Below are positions 1 to 8,760 of a stretch of DNA of 64,000 nt, in pieces. A program made the translations under genes and the position numbers. The notes below the pieces were generated by a model. The model was not told where the DNA came from. It was given only the letters and a program-made list of their open reading frames with translations, and did not search any database. Source of the DNA: an uncultured Verrucomicrobia subdivision 3 bacterium (GTDB taxonomy: Bacteria; Verrucomicrobiota; Verrucomicrobiia; Limisphaerales; UBA11358); contig CAITTG010000055.1 in the NCBI GenBank assembly GCA_903895255.1, positions 1 through 64,000 on the forward strand, in the 5' to 3' direction. Numbering within the stretch: the first letter of the stretch is position 1; every line of letters begins with the position of its first letter.

Positions 1-233
1 CTCCCGACCGGGGTTAACTTCAAAGGGCTGCTCTGGTAAATTGTATTGCTTGTTTCAATCCTCACCCCGATCTCAAGACCGGGGTGACGCGATGGCCAGC
101 CCGATCAACACAATGGCCACGATGTTTCAATCCGCACCCCGATCTCACGACCGGGGTGACTCACCAGGTGCCGGAAGGCTGGACCTATTCCAACGTGTTT
201 CAATCCGCACCCCGATCTCACGACCGGGGTGAC
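1..233 (-). CRISPR. Short type I-C CRISPR array
   Basis: Three full 37-bp repeats lie at 52-88, 124-160 and 197-233, with a decayed repeat end at 1-18. On the minus strand the repeat begins GTCACCCCGG and ends GGATTGAAAC, the ending usual for type I-C. It contains an inverted repeat (CACCCCGGTC with GATCGGGGTG). Spacers are 35 bp (89-123) and 36 bp (161-196), with a third of about 33 bp (19-51). The two repeats nearest cas2 are identical, the third has two changes and the fourth is more degraded. Decay away from 233 marks the right side as the leader end and the left as the trailer. The array may continue beyond base 1. Confidence 0.93.
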
Positions 234-420
234 AGCGACCTGCCCAATTGGCTGGTGCGCAAGGGCTTTGTACCCCATTTCCGCCAACGTGCCAATCTTT
301 CCTCCTTGCCAAAAGTTGGATATGTCAAAGAGCCGAGGAAATCACCGGCCAATAAGGCCTTTCGACGTGTGCGCGAAACCCCGGCCTTTTGGCCGGCACT
401 CTTGGTTCGCGGAAGCCTGA
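234..420 (-). promoter_or_regulatory. CRISPR leader between cas2 and the array
   Basis: This 187-bp stretch without a convincing gene separates the cas2 stop codon from the first intact repeat, where a type I-C leader is expected. It should hold the array promoter and the Cas1-Cas2 integration signals, read leftwards. A GC-rich hairpin (CCGGCC-TTTT-GGCCGG, 381-396) sits just after cas2 and could end cas operon transcripts, although no T-run follows. I could not place a -10/-35 pair with confidence. Confidence 0.6.
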
Positions 421-711
421 TCATAAGATTAAAGGTCCGACCAAATCCACCGGACGATCCACTCCGTGATGCTCGATCTTTTGCTTGGCTGTTTCGTCCA
501 GAAAATAAAACCGCAAAGAGTCCGCATCCGCCTTTATCTCGCGCAACAACCGGTCCTTGAGCTGCACCCATTCTGCCTGCCCCACCTGGCATTCGAAAAC
601 ACTCTTCTGGACTCGCGTGCCGTAATCCTCACACGCCCGCGCCACCCGGCGCAACCGCCGCAGCCCCGCCTTTTCCACCGTGGAAACATCATACGTGACC
701 AGAATCAGCAT
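421..711 (-). CDS. cas2: CRISPR-associated protein Cas2
   Basis: A 96-residue protein of normal Cas2 length. It opens with the beta-strand MLILVTYDVS, which includes the conserved Asp, and contains the RVQKSVFEC strand of the ferredoxin-like fold. Cas2 dimers bridge two Cas1 dimers in the spacer integrase. It is the last gene of the operon, 8 bp after cas1, and is followed directly by the leader and array, the standard type I-C order. No sign of damage. Confidence 0.97.
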   Translation of the reverse strand: MLILVTYDVSTVEKAGLRRLRRVARACEDYGTRVQKSVFECQVGQAEWVQLKDRLLREIKADADSLRFYFLDETAKQKIEHHGVDRPVDLVGPLIL

Positions 712-719
712 ACTCGTCC

Positions 720-1829
720 TTATTTCGGAACCAGCGGCACGTAGGCCGCGATGTCGCCCCGCAAATACCGCGCCAGAATCCGCCCTTGATAAAAAGGCAT
801 CTGCCCAATCCGTAACTGCTGGTCGAGCAAAGGATGTTGCAACGTCTCCTGTTTGCGCACCTGATAAGCCTGAATCACCAATTTGCGACCAGCATCAGTG
901 AATTCCATTGCCCCGCCCTCTCGTTCCCGGAAATGCTCCGGCACGACCTGCTTGCGATTCACCAGCGTCACTGCCAGCCGGTCCGCCAGCCAGGGACGGA
1001 ATTCCTCCATCAGGTCCAGTGCCAATGCCGGACGATTCGGTCGCTCCGTGTGCAGAAACCCCACAAATGGGTCCAACCCCACCGCCGTCAACGCAGTGAT
1101 ACAATCATGCCGGACCAAAGCATAAAGAAACGACAGCAGACAGTTAATCCGGTCTCGTGGCGGTCGTCGATTGCGATTGATAAAGGCAAACGCCACACGC
1201 TGCTGCTTTAGGCAAAGCTCGAAAACCGAGAAATAAATCTGTGCTGCCAGCCCCTCCGCCCCTCGCAACCGGTCCAAGGCCCCCTCCTCTGCCAGATTCG
1301 AATCCGTCCAATAGCCCAACTCAATCACCTGCCGCCCCAGCGCCTCAACCGCATCCCCCAGCCGCTCCTGCTCGTCCTCAGAATCCGTTTCGCGCGCGGC
1401 CCGCAGCAGCGAGTTTCGGCTGTTTTGCAATTTGCCAGCAATCATTTGCCGGGCAATGGCCGCGCATTTCGCCGGCTGGTCAGCCGCCCTGAATTGCGCC
1501 CGCCGCATCGTTACACTCGTGTCGGCCACCCCCGACATGCGCGCGTGCAAACGCCCCCATTCACTCAAATAATTCACCGCCACCCCATGCTCCCAGCATA
1601 GATCGAGCGCCGGTGGCGTGATGTTAATTTGCCCAAACGCACAGATAGATTCCAAATGATGAATCGGAATCGAAACCTTGCGCCAGTCCGTCGCCGCATC
1701 CCGCTGCCGCTTCTCCGCCGGCAAATCCGCCGGATACACCGGCACCTCCACCTGCAAAGTCAAATGATCCCGGTTCACATACGTGGCCGGGGTCATGAGA
1801 TACAGCGTGTTTTGAATAATTTCCGACAT
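720..1829 (-). CDS. cas1: CRISPR-associated endonuclease/integrase Cas1
   Basis: A 369-residue Cas1 of the type I-C branch, the catalytic subunit that inserts spacers. The C-terminal helical domain has the stretch GFLHTERPNRPALALDLMEE, holding the His and acidic residues of the metal site. I chose the start giving MSEIIQNTLYLMTP because its ATG overlaps the cas4 stop by one base (TGATG), which implies translational coupling. The longer upstream reading runs into cas4. It works with Cas2 and, in this subtype, with Cas4, which selects the PAM end of new spacers. Confidence 0.97.
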   Translation of the reverse strand: MSEIIQNTLYLMTPATYVNRDHLTLQVEVPVYPADLPAEKRQRDAATDWRKVSIPIHHLESICAFGQINITPPALDLCWEHGVAVNYLSEWGRLHARMSGVADTSVTMRRAQFRAADQPAKCAAIARQMIAGKLQNSRNSLLRAARETDSEDEQERLGDAVEALGRQVIELGYWTDSNLAEEGALDRLRGAEGLAAQIYFSVFELCLKQQRVAFAFINRNRRPPRDRINCLLSFLYALVRHDCITALTAVGLDPFVGFLHTERPNRPALALDLMEEFRPWLADRLAVTLVNRKQVVPEHFREREGGAMEFTDAGRKLVIQAYQVRKQETLQHPLLDQQLRIGQMPFYQGRILARYLRGDIAAYVPLVPK

Positions 1830-2512
1830 CACGTTTTGAAGAGTTGCCCCGTCAACTGCGCCACCCGGTTCTCCAGCGCCGTGGCCCTCGGCAGACAAAT
1901 TTCAAACAACGAACACTCGTGGCACGCCTCGCGATACTCCGCCGCCGGCACCGATCCCGCAGCCAGCAACCCCTGCAACTGCCGGGCCGCCTCCTCCGTG
2001 CGCCCACGCAAATCCAGCGAGAACGGCACCTCCCGCCGCCGCTTGCTGTCCGCATTGAACACCGCCCCGCCCAGGACCTCCCGGCCAAACATCTCCTCCA
2101 GACACAACCCCTGGGCGCAAAGCTGCACATCATCATTCTCCCATTGACGTCGCTTTCCCCGCTTGAACTCCACCGGAAACAACGAACCATCCGGCCGCCG
2201 CTCCACAATATCACACTTGCCATTCAGCCCTAGCCGCTCCGACCACACCGGCAAGGCCCGCAGCAACGTAACCCCCTTGGCGATTTCATAGCCGGGCACG
2301 TCGGCGTGTTCGTGGACAAGATCGCCACTTAAGGTATGATGATTGTCGACAAAAATGCCCTCGAAGTGGATCAAGGCAGCACGCCGACGGCAAAACAGGA
2401 AATGATTCAAGGCGGAGAGCGGAATCATCTCCCGTGCTTCGCCAGCGCCCGGCGGCATTGGGGCTGAAGGGTTCACATCAGCCTTGTTTCGGGCCGATGG
2501 ATTGGCCCTCAT
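1829..2512 (-). CDS. cas4: CRISPR-associated exonuclease Cas4
   Basis: A RecB-like Fe-S nuclease used in spacer acquisition. Visible motifs are an N-terminal Cys in LFCRRRAALIH, the metal-site segments GKCDIVE and PVEFKRGK, and C-terminal cysteines in CHECSLFEIC. Together these give the four cysteines of the iron-sulphur cluster and the D/E-x-K core. The start is uncertain. The first ATG gives 227 residues and overlaps the end of cas7. Internal ATGs at 2458 or 2428 would fit a start just ahead of the conserved IPLSALNHFLFC region. It is coupled to cas1 through a TGATG overlap. Confidence 0.93.
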   Translation of the reverse strand: MRANPSARNKADVNPSAPMPPGAGEAREMIPLSALNHFLFCRRRAALIHFEGIFVDNHHTLSGDLVHEHADVPGYEIAKGVTLLRALPVWSERLGLNGKCDIVERRPDGSLFPVEFKRGKRRQWENDDVQLCAQGLCLEEMFGREVLGGAVFNADSKRRREVPFSLDLRGRTEEAARQLQGLLAAGSVPAAEYREACHECSLFEICLPRATALENRVAQLTGQLFKT

Positions 2513-3482
2513 GTCGCAGGTTTAGTTTGATTCCTTTGGGCAGGTTCGCTTCGGTCCAGTAACTTTTGACTTCGTAATCGGCGAAGGATTCGGGAAAAGT
2601 TTTTCCAGCCGCTTTGGCTTTTTCGGACAAGTCCACTTTGATGCCTTCAAAAAGCTTATGGGCATGGGCGCAACCCAGCCGGGCTTCACGTTTGTTCTGT
2701 TCGGCGTTGTTCGGATGTTGGGTGCCGACGTGCTCAAAGTCGAAGAGGCCGCGGACGATCATTTCGCCACGGGCGGCGGAACGGTCGTGCTCGAACATTT
2801 GGAGCAACGCTTGGAAAAGTAATTCGAGGTCAGCGTCAGTGAAGCGAGTTTTCTCGGCAAAGGCGGGCGAGACATAGCCTTTGGCGGCATAAAGGGCATA
2901 GGGGACGATGTGTTTATTGCCCATGGTGCGGTTCTGACCACTACCAGACTTGGCGGCTTTTTCCTCATCTTCATTTGTAGAAGCACATCTTGTGATTGTC
3001 ACTTCCAACGGAGTGATAGGGTTGAATGACTGGCCAAATGTGAATTGCACCGGGCCACGCACCTGTCCATAAGCTGAACCTTTGAACACTTTGTTTCCCG
3101 TGGACAAAACCGCACCGAAAGCACGAAGATCATAGTAACGATTGCAGAGCCAGGCCAATGCTTCGCGCTCCCATTGGTCCCGGTTCTTCTCTGGATCATG
3201 CTTTGCCGACGCGGGCTTTTCCGATTCGTCAATCAGTTTATTTAAAACAGCACCCTGGCGGATAAAAATAAGATTCTCTTTACCCGCCGCTGGAGCGGGA
3301 GAGAACTCCTCAACAAAATTGCGCACTTTCCGCTTGAGGCACACGTCGGAAATGATGCCCCGGTTAGTATTCGGATCGAGACGCGGCATATTGCCGGCAT
3401 CAGGATCGCCATTAGGGTTGCCATTGGTGACTTCAAACAGAAGCAGGAAATCGTGGCGATTGGTCAGAATGTTGTTGCTCAT
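2478..3482 (-). CDS. cas7: Type I-C Cascade backbone protein Cas7 (Csd2)
   Basis: A 334-residue Cas7/Csd2-family protein that polymerises along the crRNA to form the Cascade backbone. The start MSNNILTNRHDFLLLFEV is followed by the family hallmark NGNPNGDPDAGNMPR. Later segments such as RTMGNKHIVPYALY and KLFEGIKVDL also fit Csd2. An upstream in-frame extension reads into cas8c and is not needed. It sits 25 bp after cas8c, in the usual type I-C position. Confidence 0.96.
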   Translation of the reverse strand: MSNNILTNRHDFLLLFEVTNGNPNGDPDAGNMPRLDPNTNRGIISDVCLKRKVRNFVEEFSPAPAAGKENLIFIRQGAVLNKLIDESEKPASAKHDPEKNRDQWEREALAWLCNRYYDLRAFGAVLSTGNKVFKGSAYGQVRGPVQFTFGQSFNPITPLEVTITRCASTNEDEEKAAKSGSGQNRTMGNKHIVPYALYAAKGYVSPAFAEKTRFTDADLELLFQALLQMFEHDRSAARGEMIVRGLFDFEHVGTQHPNNAEQNKREARLGCAHAHKLFEGIKVDLSEKAKAAGKTFPESFADYEVKSYWTEANLPKGIKLNLRHEGQSIGPKQG

Positions 3483-3507
3483 AGATTTTGTATTTTGGGG
3501 AAATGGA

Positions 3508-3972
3508 TTATTTGGTTTCGGATTCAGTGGCTTGGTCGTTAATTTTTCGGTTGGCCTGGCGCGCGGCCGCGTCGGAAGCCATCTGCTGGTAAAAGCCAAT
3601 GGCAAAGCGACCTTGGGCCTGGAGATCAAGCGTGCGGGGAAATGCGGGGGGAATTTTGTTCCGCCTCATTTCTTCGGTCTGTCCAAGCCGGGCCAAAATG
3701 GAAAATATGGCCTCCTCCAAAAACCGTTCGCCACCCGCATACTTGGCCGACTTGCCGATTTTTTGGAGATGATGCCGGTTAAGCTTCACCAGATATGGAA
3801 AAACATAGGCGGGCGAAGTGCTGGCCGTGCCAAAATACTTTTCAGACACCGTGGCTCCTTTCAGCCCATATTCATGGGCCTTTTTTTGAGTTTCGTTGAA
3901 CACAGAGAGCAGTCGTCCGCAATTATACGCGGGGTCATCTGTGTCTGCGGTGAGTTCAGGTTTTATTTCCAT
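3508..3972 (-). CDS. cas11c: Possible internally translated Cas11c small subunit
   Basis: In type I-C systems the Cas11 small subunits are known to be translated from an internal start within cas8c. Here an in-frame ATG giving MEIKPELTADTDD would yield a 154-residue, largely helical C-terminal product, about the expected size. The sequence just upstream in the mRNA is purine-rich (CCGGAAAAAAACCACT) but has no strong Shine-Dalgarno core. This is inference from the subtype, not proof of a separate protein. Confidence 0.4.
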   Translation of the reverse strand: MEIKPELTADTDDPAYNCGRLLSVFNETQKKAHEYGLKGATVSEKYFGTASTSPAYVFPYLVKLNRHHLQKIGKSAKYAGGERFLEEAIFSILARLGQTEEMRRNKIPPAFPRTLDLQAQGRFAIGFYQQMASDAAARQANRKINDQATESETK

Positions 3973-5439
3973 AGTGGTTTTTTTCCGGTTGCGGTTAAGG
4001 GTGAGTTTGAGCAGCGCGAAGCGGCTCTGGTCATAAAGCATTTGATAGTTTTCATCGCCAACAAGTTTTGAGTGCAACTGGTTGAGGATGGGTGTAAGCA
4101 GCGAGATGGGAGGTGCGTTTCCTTCCAAAGCGGCGCGGTAAAGTTCGGCGGGAACATCGGGCAGCAAGTCCTTAGTTTCGCGGACAGTGGTGCAGGCGAG
4201 CCAGTAGATCGAGAGCGGATGAAACTCCATTGTCTTGCCAGATGCTTTTGATCTCTTCCCTGCGTTCGGTTCAGGCTTCAACGGCACATCCAATTCCAGA
4301 TCGGCGAACCAATCGTGGAAATTTTGAATGGCTTGATCAAGCGGCTGCTGGAGCCAGTGGAGGACAGTTATCCTCCCCGGGTTACCTCCAAGGGTGACTG
4401 CGAAGAACTGGTCGTTTCGAGCCAGCTCGCGCTCAATTCCGGCCCAAGGCGACTTGATAAAATTGGCAACTGATTGAGAGTCTGGACGATTCAGAAGCTT
4501 GGCGAACAGACTTGCGGAGGATTCGGATTCACGGGACCAGAAACAAAGGCAGGTATTACCGAGACGGAGCGAATGATCGGAGTTATCCAGCAACCAGTTT
4601 AAAGCAACGCAGTAAGCCGTGGCAGCTTCTTCTGAAGTGGGAGCGTTCAAGCTTTTCTCAAATCCGTAGGATCTGAAAGCGTCCTTATCGAAAGAGACCA
4701 GTGCGGCACCAAATGAATCAGTGTTCGGCACGCCTTGGATTTTTGGATTGTGCGTCGGCGTAATGGGCTGATTTTCTAAGCCAGAAATGAGGCACAAACC
4801 ACGCTTGCAACTTTTTCGCGCATCGTGAACTTCGCTTGCGTGAAGCTCGCGCCAGAATTGCTTTATAGTTTCATTTTCGGCGAGGAGTTCGCCATTGACG
4901 CGGAAAGTGAAATTTTCCGGCCCAAGTCGGACCTCACTTCCGCTTGTTGTACGCAGCCACCAAGCGAATTTATCACCGGACTTGCCCGCCGCTGATTTCC
5001 CCCAGCGCAGAAATGGCGGTGGGACAGTTTTGATTTGGTTTGAGAAACGCTGAACGGCTTCAAAACCGGGGTGTTTGGTTTGCAAGTATGCCTCGTTGAT
5101 TTGTCGCCAGAAATCTTCACGTTTGCGAGAATTGTTGGCGTCCCGGTCGGCACGCTTCTTCTCCGTCATCGGGGCGTCCGGATCGGGGTCGAGGCCGAAC
5201 ACGGCGGTCAATCCGTCGGCCAAAAATTCGGAAACCCCGCCAGCAACTTTTGGCCTTGTGGTCTGCGGACAACTGAACTCCTTGCCTCGTTTCTCATCGC
5301 CGGTCGCTTGAGGCCCCGCTCCCAACAGGTTGCCGCTCGCATCAAGGTCAATAACCCAACGGACAGCTTTCGGCGCAAAAGCCAAATCGTTTAGCAAACG
5401 TCGTGATTGAGCAAGGTCATAAAGGTGTTTCAGTAACAT
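3508..5439 (-). CDS. cas8c: Type I-C Cascade large subunit Cas8c (Csd1)
   Basis: A 643-residue Csd1/Cas8c protein, the large Cascade subunit that reads the PAM and contacts the non-target strand. The start MLLKHLYDLAQSRR is typical. An upstream in-frame extension overlaps cas5c and was rejected. The middle holds a long Trp/Phe-rich segment (for example CLCFWSRESESS), and the C-terminal third is the helical part that can also be made as a separate small subunit in this subtype. It starts 2 bp after the cas5c stop, so the genes are probably translationally coupled. Confidence 0.95.
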   Translation of the reverse strand: MLLKHLYDLAQSRRLLNDLAFAPKAVRWVIDLDASGNLLGAGPQATGDEKRGKEFSCPQTTRPKVAGGVSEFLADGLTAVFGLDPDPDAPMTEKKRADRDANNSRKREDFWRQINEAYLQTKHPGFEAVQRFSNQIKTVPPPFLRWGKSAAGKSGDKFAWWLRTTSGSEVRLGPENFTFRVNGELLAENETIKQFWRELHASEVHDARKSCKRGLCLISGLENQPITPTHNPKIQGVPNTDSFGAALVSFDKDAFRSYGFEKSLNAPTSEEAATAYCVALNWLLDNSDHSLRLGNTCLCFWSRESESSASLFAKLLNRPDSQSVANFIKSPWAGIERELARNDQFFAVTLGGNPGRITVLHWLQQPLDQAIQNFHDWFADLELDVPLKPEPNAGKRSKASGKTMEFHPLSIYWLACTTVRETKDLLPDVPAELYRAALEGNAPPISLLTPILNQLHSKLVGDENYQMLYDQSRFALLKLTLNRNRKKTTMEIKPELTADTDDPAYNCGRLLSVFNETQKKAHEYGLKGATVSEKYFGTASTSPAYVFPYLVKLNRHHLQKIGKSAKYAGGERFLEEAIFSILARLGQTEEMRRNKIPPAFPRTLDLQAQGRFAIGFYQQMASDAAARQANRKINDQATESETK

Positions 5440-5441
5440 GT

Positions 5442-6317
5442 TCAGTTGCCTCCGGTTTGAGTTGTGAGGATGCGAATGCGGTCGGGATGGCAATCCATCC
5501 ACGATTTTTCGACATTTGCATGGAAGAACGCAGGTTGGGGCGTTATCGGCGGACGGGTCCAGCGCGGACGATTAGCCATGAATTCCTTGCGGCGCTTGGT
5601 TTGTTCACCCTTTTTTAATCCGGCCAGCGATTGATCGAAGTCATTGGCTTGCTGCAATTCCTCATCGGGCTGGAGCCAGCGAAAGCCATAGGAGCGTTCC
5701 TGATGGTGGAAAACATCGTAAAGCATCAGGCCAATATCCTCGTTGAACTTGCCGACGGGCTGGCCTAGTTCAGCCGCACGGCGAAGCATCGCGGCGTCAG
5801 GATCGTTTTCCCATTCAAAGTCAGCGGCAAACTCCCTCATACCGAGACCTGGGCGATGGAAGCATTTGCCGGAAATGGCACGGCGTTCGATCTCGCCGAG
5901 ATATTTCTCCAAGTTGTCCTCGGGCCGGTTGGCCAGCGGTGTGACGCGAACTTCGGCGGTAATGAGGTATTCCACATCTTGCAGGGCGAGCATGTTGCGT
6001 TGAGTGCCATCATCCGCGCCACCGCCAGCCTGGATGGGCATGATTTTTTCCGGGGCATTCATCCACGTTTTGGCACTGTCCAGACTGATGACCTTGGTCA
6101 CCTCGTTGCGCCGAAAAGAGACCCAGCGGCCCCGTTTGATGACCCGGATTGAATCAATGAGGTAGAACATCTGCGGCTCCCAAAAGACCGCTTCAAGGAT
6201 GCCCCGCGCAGCCGAGGGCGTGATGACTGGGTAGCTGACGCGCTCGACTTTCATTTCGGGTCGAGTGAAGCAGGCAAAGTCGCCCCAGACACGGAGAGTG
6301 ATGAGGTTTGGTTTCAT
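5442..6317 (-). CDS. cas5c: Type I-C Cas5c (Cas5d) crRNA-processing protein
   Basis: A 291-residue Cas5 of the Cas5d/Cas5c family. In type I-C, which lacks Cas6, this protein cuts pre-crRNA and caps the 5' handle. The N-terminus has the family segment VWGDFACFTRPEMKVERVSY followed by TPSAARGILEAVFW. A His/Lys/Tyr-containing RNase site is known for the family, but I did not assign the residues here. The start codon overlaps the cas3 stop by four bases (ATGA), and the stop lies 2 bp before cas8c. Confidence 0.95.
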   Translation of the reverse strand: MKPNLITLRVWGDFACFTRPEMKVERVSYPVITPSAARGILEAVFWEPQMFYLIDSIRVIKRGRWVSFRRNEVTKVISLDSAKTWMNAPEKIMPIQAGGGADDGTQRNMLALQDVEYLITAEVRVTPLANRPEDNLEKYLGEIERRAISGKCFHRPGLGMREFAADFEWENDPDAAMLRRAAELGQPVGKFNEDIGLMLYDVFHHQERSYGFRWLQPDEELQQANDFDQSLAGLKKGEQTKRRKEFMANRPRWTRPPITPQPAFFHANVEKSWMDCHPDRIRILTTQTGGN

Positions 6318-8569
6318 TGGATAAAGTCGTCGAGGGGGCGGTTATCGATCACAAGGCCGAGATCGGGATGGTAAAACCCATCGTCGAGAACGTAAATTTC
6401 GAGATTGGGAAGCAAAGGGCGGATGTGTTTCATGGCTTCGAGTTGTTTGAATTTATGCGAATGTACATTGACCATAAACCGTTGCAGGCGACGGAGATCA
6501 TCGCAATTGAAACGCGGCTGGCCGGGCATAAGCTGGCGCTGGCGAAGCTCTTCGATCACCGGCGCGGCGAATTCCCGGCCTTGCGTATCACAAGCGATGA
6601 TGACCGGTTGGCCTTCGTCGGAAATGACTTTGGCCTTGCTGGAAACTTCCCGAAAACGGAGTTGCTGGCGATCCTCCTGAATGGAGGTTTCGCAACGTTT
6701 GGCGTAATCGGTGTTGACCACTTGGTAAAGTGAATGGAAGTAATCACGGAACACTTGCGGATCAGCAGCGAGACGATTGGAAGCAATTTCCTCATCGCCC
6801 AAACCAGCCAGCGTAATCACGGCCTGATCAGCGGCAGCGCGATAAACACCCGGCGGCAATTTGTGATCCACCGGACGGAAGACATGCACTTCGCCAGCGG
6901 CCAGGCGACCTTCGCGATTACAACGGCCAGCCACTTGAACAATGGAATCCAGTGGCCCGAGTGCACGCCAGACAACCGGGAAATCCACATCCACACCTGC
7001 TTCAATAAGCTGGGTGGAAATGACACGGCAAGGTTTGCCAGCACGCAGTCGCTCCCGCATGGTTTGAATTAATGCCAGTCGGTGTTGCGGGCACATTGCC
7101 GACGACAAATGAATCGGCGGCTCCAGCGGCAGAATTCGTTTGATTTGCTCCCAAAGCACCTTGGCATGGCACGTGAGATTTACGACGCACAACCCTTGGC
7201 GAGTCACTGCCAGTCTTTCCGCTAATTGAGGCCAATCAAGTGTTTCGTCCGCTTTTGGCAGGTGGTAATTTACCCGGCGCAGCTTGCGGAACAAATGGTC
7301 CGGGTCCGGGGCGATCTCACGTAATTCATGGGCGTCAAATCCGTCAGGCAATGCCGGGGATTTTCGAAAAGCTGGTTGCGTCGCGGAACTGAACACAAAA
7401 CTGGTCCCGTAATTTGCCGCCATTTCGCGAAAGACATTGAAAGTTGGCCGCAAAAGATGCGCCGGCAGGGTTTGCACTTCATCAAAGATGACAACCGAGC
7501 GCGGAATGCGGTGGAGCTTGCGGCATTTGGTGGGGCTGCTGGCAAAGAGCGTTTCCAGGAATTGCACCGACGTTGTTATAATGACAGGAGAATCCCAGTT
7601 CTCTGAAATTAGCTCCAAACGGGATTTTTCCTCCTCACTCAAATCGTCCTTTGGATGAACCCCCGAATGGTTTTCCAGCACAACTTCTTCGCCGAGAATG
7701 CGGCGATATTCGGCGGCATTTTGTTCGATAATGGAAAGATAGGGAATGACAACAATGATGCGACGAAGATTGTGGGTTTTGGCATGTGCCAATGCAAAAG
7801 CCATTGCCGCAATCGTTTTCCCTCCACCGGTGGGAACCGTAAGCGAAAAGAAACCGGATGGTATAGCCGCTCGCTCAATGGCGGCATCGAAAATCAGGTT
7901 GCGAAGGGCCAACAATGGGCTGTCCGGGTTTAGAGCCGTTTTCTGGGCGCGCTCCGCCTGAATCTGGCTCAAAAGCCGGTTTGCATCTAGCTGCTTGTCC
8001 AGCGGTGGCTTGGCTGGCCAATAAGCCGTGTCCAGGCGGTCGGCATCAACCACGCAGGAAAAAATCAGGCGTGCGTAAAATTCAGCCGAAAATTCATCAA
8101 CCACCCAGGCCGGCGGGGCGGGTGGCAGTGGCAAAGGGCCCAATTCCGATTCAAAACGCTGTATAAGCAAAGGAACCGTCTGGCTCATGCGAAGTGCAGG
8201 CCTGGCAAACATGCCAGCCAAATCCCCGCAGTCATGGAGCCCTGCATGATGTCCGGCAATCGCCAGGGCAGTGGCAAGCAGATTACGTCCATCGGCTGCC
8301 GCCCATGCCGCACCAAAGACCGCATGCTGAGTCTCGATGCCACCTCCGCGTTCACCTCTCAGATAAGCTTGAAACTCATCGCGATATTTCCCCAAATCAT
8401 GCAGCAGCCCTGCAAGTCTTGCTTCCTCTGCCAAGTTCAATGGTTCGGCAAACTGCCCAGCCCGTTCGGCGACGCTGCGCAGATGCAATGATAGCTTTTG
8501 CCAATTGCCGGATTCCTCCGGCAGCGGTTCCCCATTGTCCCCTTCCGCCGTGTGCGCGTAATAGTTCAT
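6314..8569 (-). CDS. cas3: CRISPR-associated helicase-nuclease Cas3
   Basis: A 751-residue fused HD nuclease and SF2 helicase that degrades DNA marked by Cascade. HD residues are visible as His29, the HD pair at 57-58, His82 and HH at 107-108. The helicase carries Walker A TGGGKT (about 247-252), a DEVQ box (about 363-366), SSATQ (about 394-398) and, towards the C-terminus, QVAGRCNREGR (motif VI). The start ATG follows AAGGA at suitable spacing. It is the first gene of the seven-gene operon, and a perfect palindromic operator lies about 150 bp upstream. Confidence 0.97.
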   Translation of the reverse strand: MNYYAHTAEGDNGEPLPEESGNWQKLSLHLRSVAERAGQFAEPLNLAEEARLAGLLHDLGKYRDEFQAYLRGERGGGIETQHAVFGAAWAAADGRNLLATALAIAGHHAGLHDCGDLAGMFARPALRMSQTVPLLIQRFESELGPLPLPPAPPAWVVDEFSAEFYARLIFSCVVDADRLDTAYWPAKPPLDKQLDANRLLSQIQAERAQKTALNPDSPLLALRNLIFDAAIERAAIPSGFFSLTVPTGGGKTIAAMAFALAHAKTHNLRRIIVVIPYLSIIEQNAAEYRRILGEEVVLENHSGVHPKDDLSEEEKSRLELISENWDSPVIITTSVQFLETLFASSPTKCRKLHRIPRSVVIFDEVQTLPAHLLRPTFNVFREMAANYGTSFVFSSATQPAFRKSPALPDGFDAHELREIAPDPDHLFRKLRRVNYHLPKADETLDWPQLAERLAVTRQGLCVVNLTCHAKVLWEQIKRILPLEPPIHLSSAMCPQHRLALIQTMRERLRAGKPCRVISTQLIEAGVDVDFPVVWRALGPLDSIVQVAGRCNREGRLAAGEVHVFRPVDHKLPPGVYRAAADQAVITLAGLGDEEIASNRLAADPQVFRDYFHSLYQVVNTDYAKRCETSIQEDRQQLRFREVSSKAKVISDEGQPVIIACDTQGREFAAPVIEELRQRQLMPGQPRFNCDDLRRLQRFMVNVHSHKFKQLEAMKHIRPLLPNLEIYVLDDGFYHPDLGLVIDNRPLDDFIQ

Positions 8570-8715
8570 CCTAAAATTCCTTTTCGTACAGCGATGAAAC
8601 TGACTGGTAACGCTCCGGGCTAATTACCACAAGTTATTTATGAAAATTTAATCCAACTCTCCCAATGGGATATTTTTGCCACAATCTCGTTTCACCTCGC
8701 AACTTTAGCCCAGGG

Positions 8716-8738
8716 GGTATGACAACTATGGTCATACC
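8716..8738. promoter_or_regulatory. Palindromic operator upstream of cas3
   Basis: A perfect inverted repeat, GGTATGAC-N7-GTCATACC (N7 = AACTATG), lies in the 190-bp gap between the AddA-like gene and cas3. A second copy of the core with the same AACT start to the spacer lies beside the WYL regulator gene (15209-15231). On the minus strand the repeat could overlap a -10 region (TATGAC, 18 bp after TTGAGA at 8755-8760), a position suited to repression. I infer that the neighbouring WYL protein binds here. Confidence 0.7.
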
Positions 8739-8760
8739 TATAATAAAACTTCTTTCTCAA

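Noticed and set aside
84..592. Open frames across the CRISPR array and leader on both strands
   Set aside because: They are translations of the repeats and the leader; repeated peptides such as FQSAPRSHDRGD come from the CRISPR repeat itself.
3142..4071. A 309-codon plus-strand frame across cas7 and cas8c
   Set aside because: Antisense to two well-supported cas genes that are continuous in their own frames.
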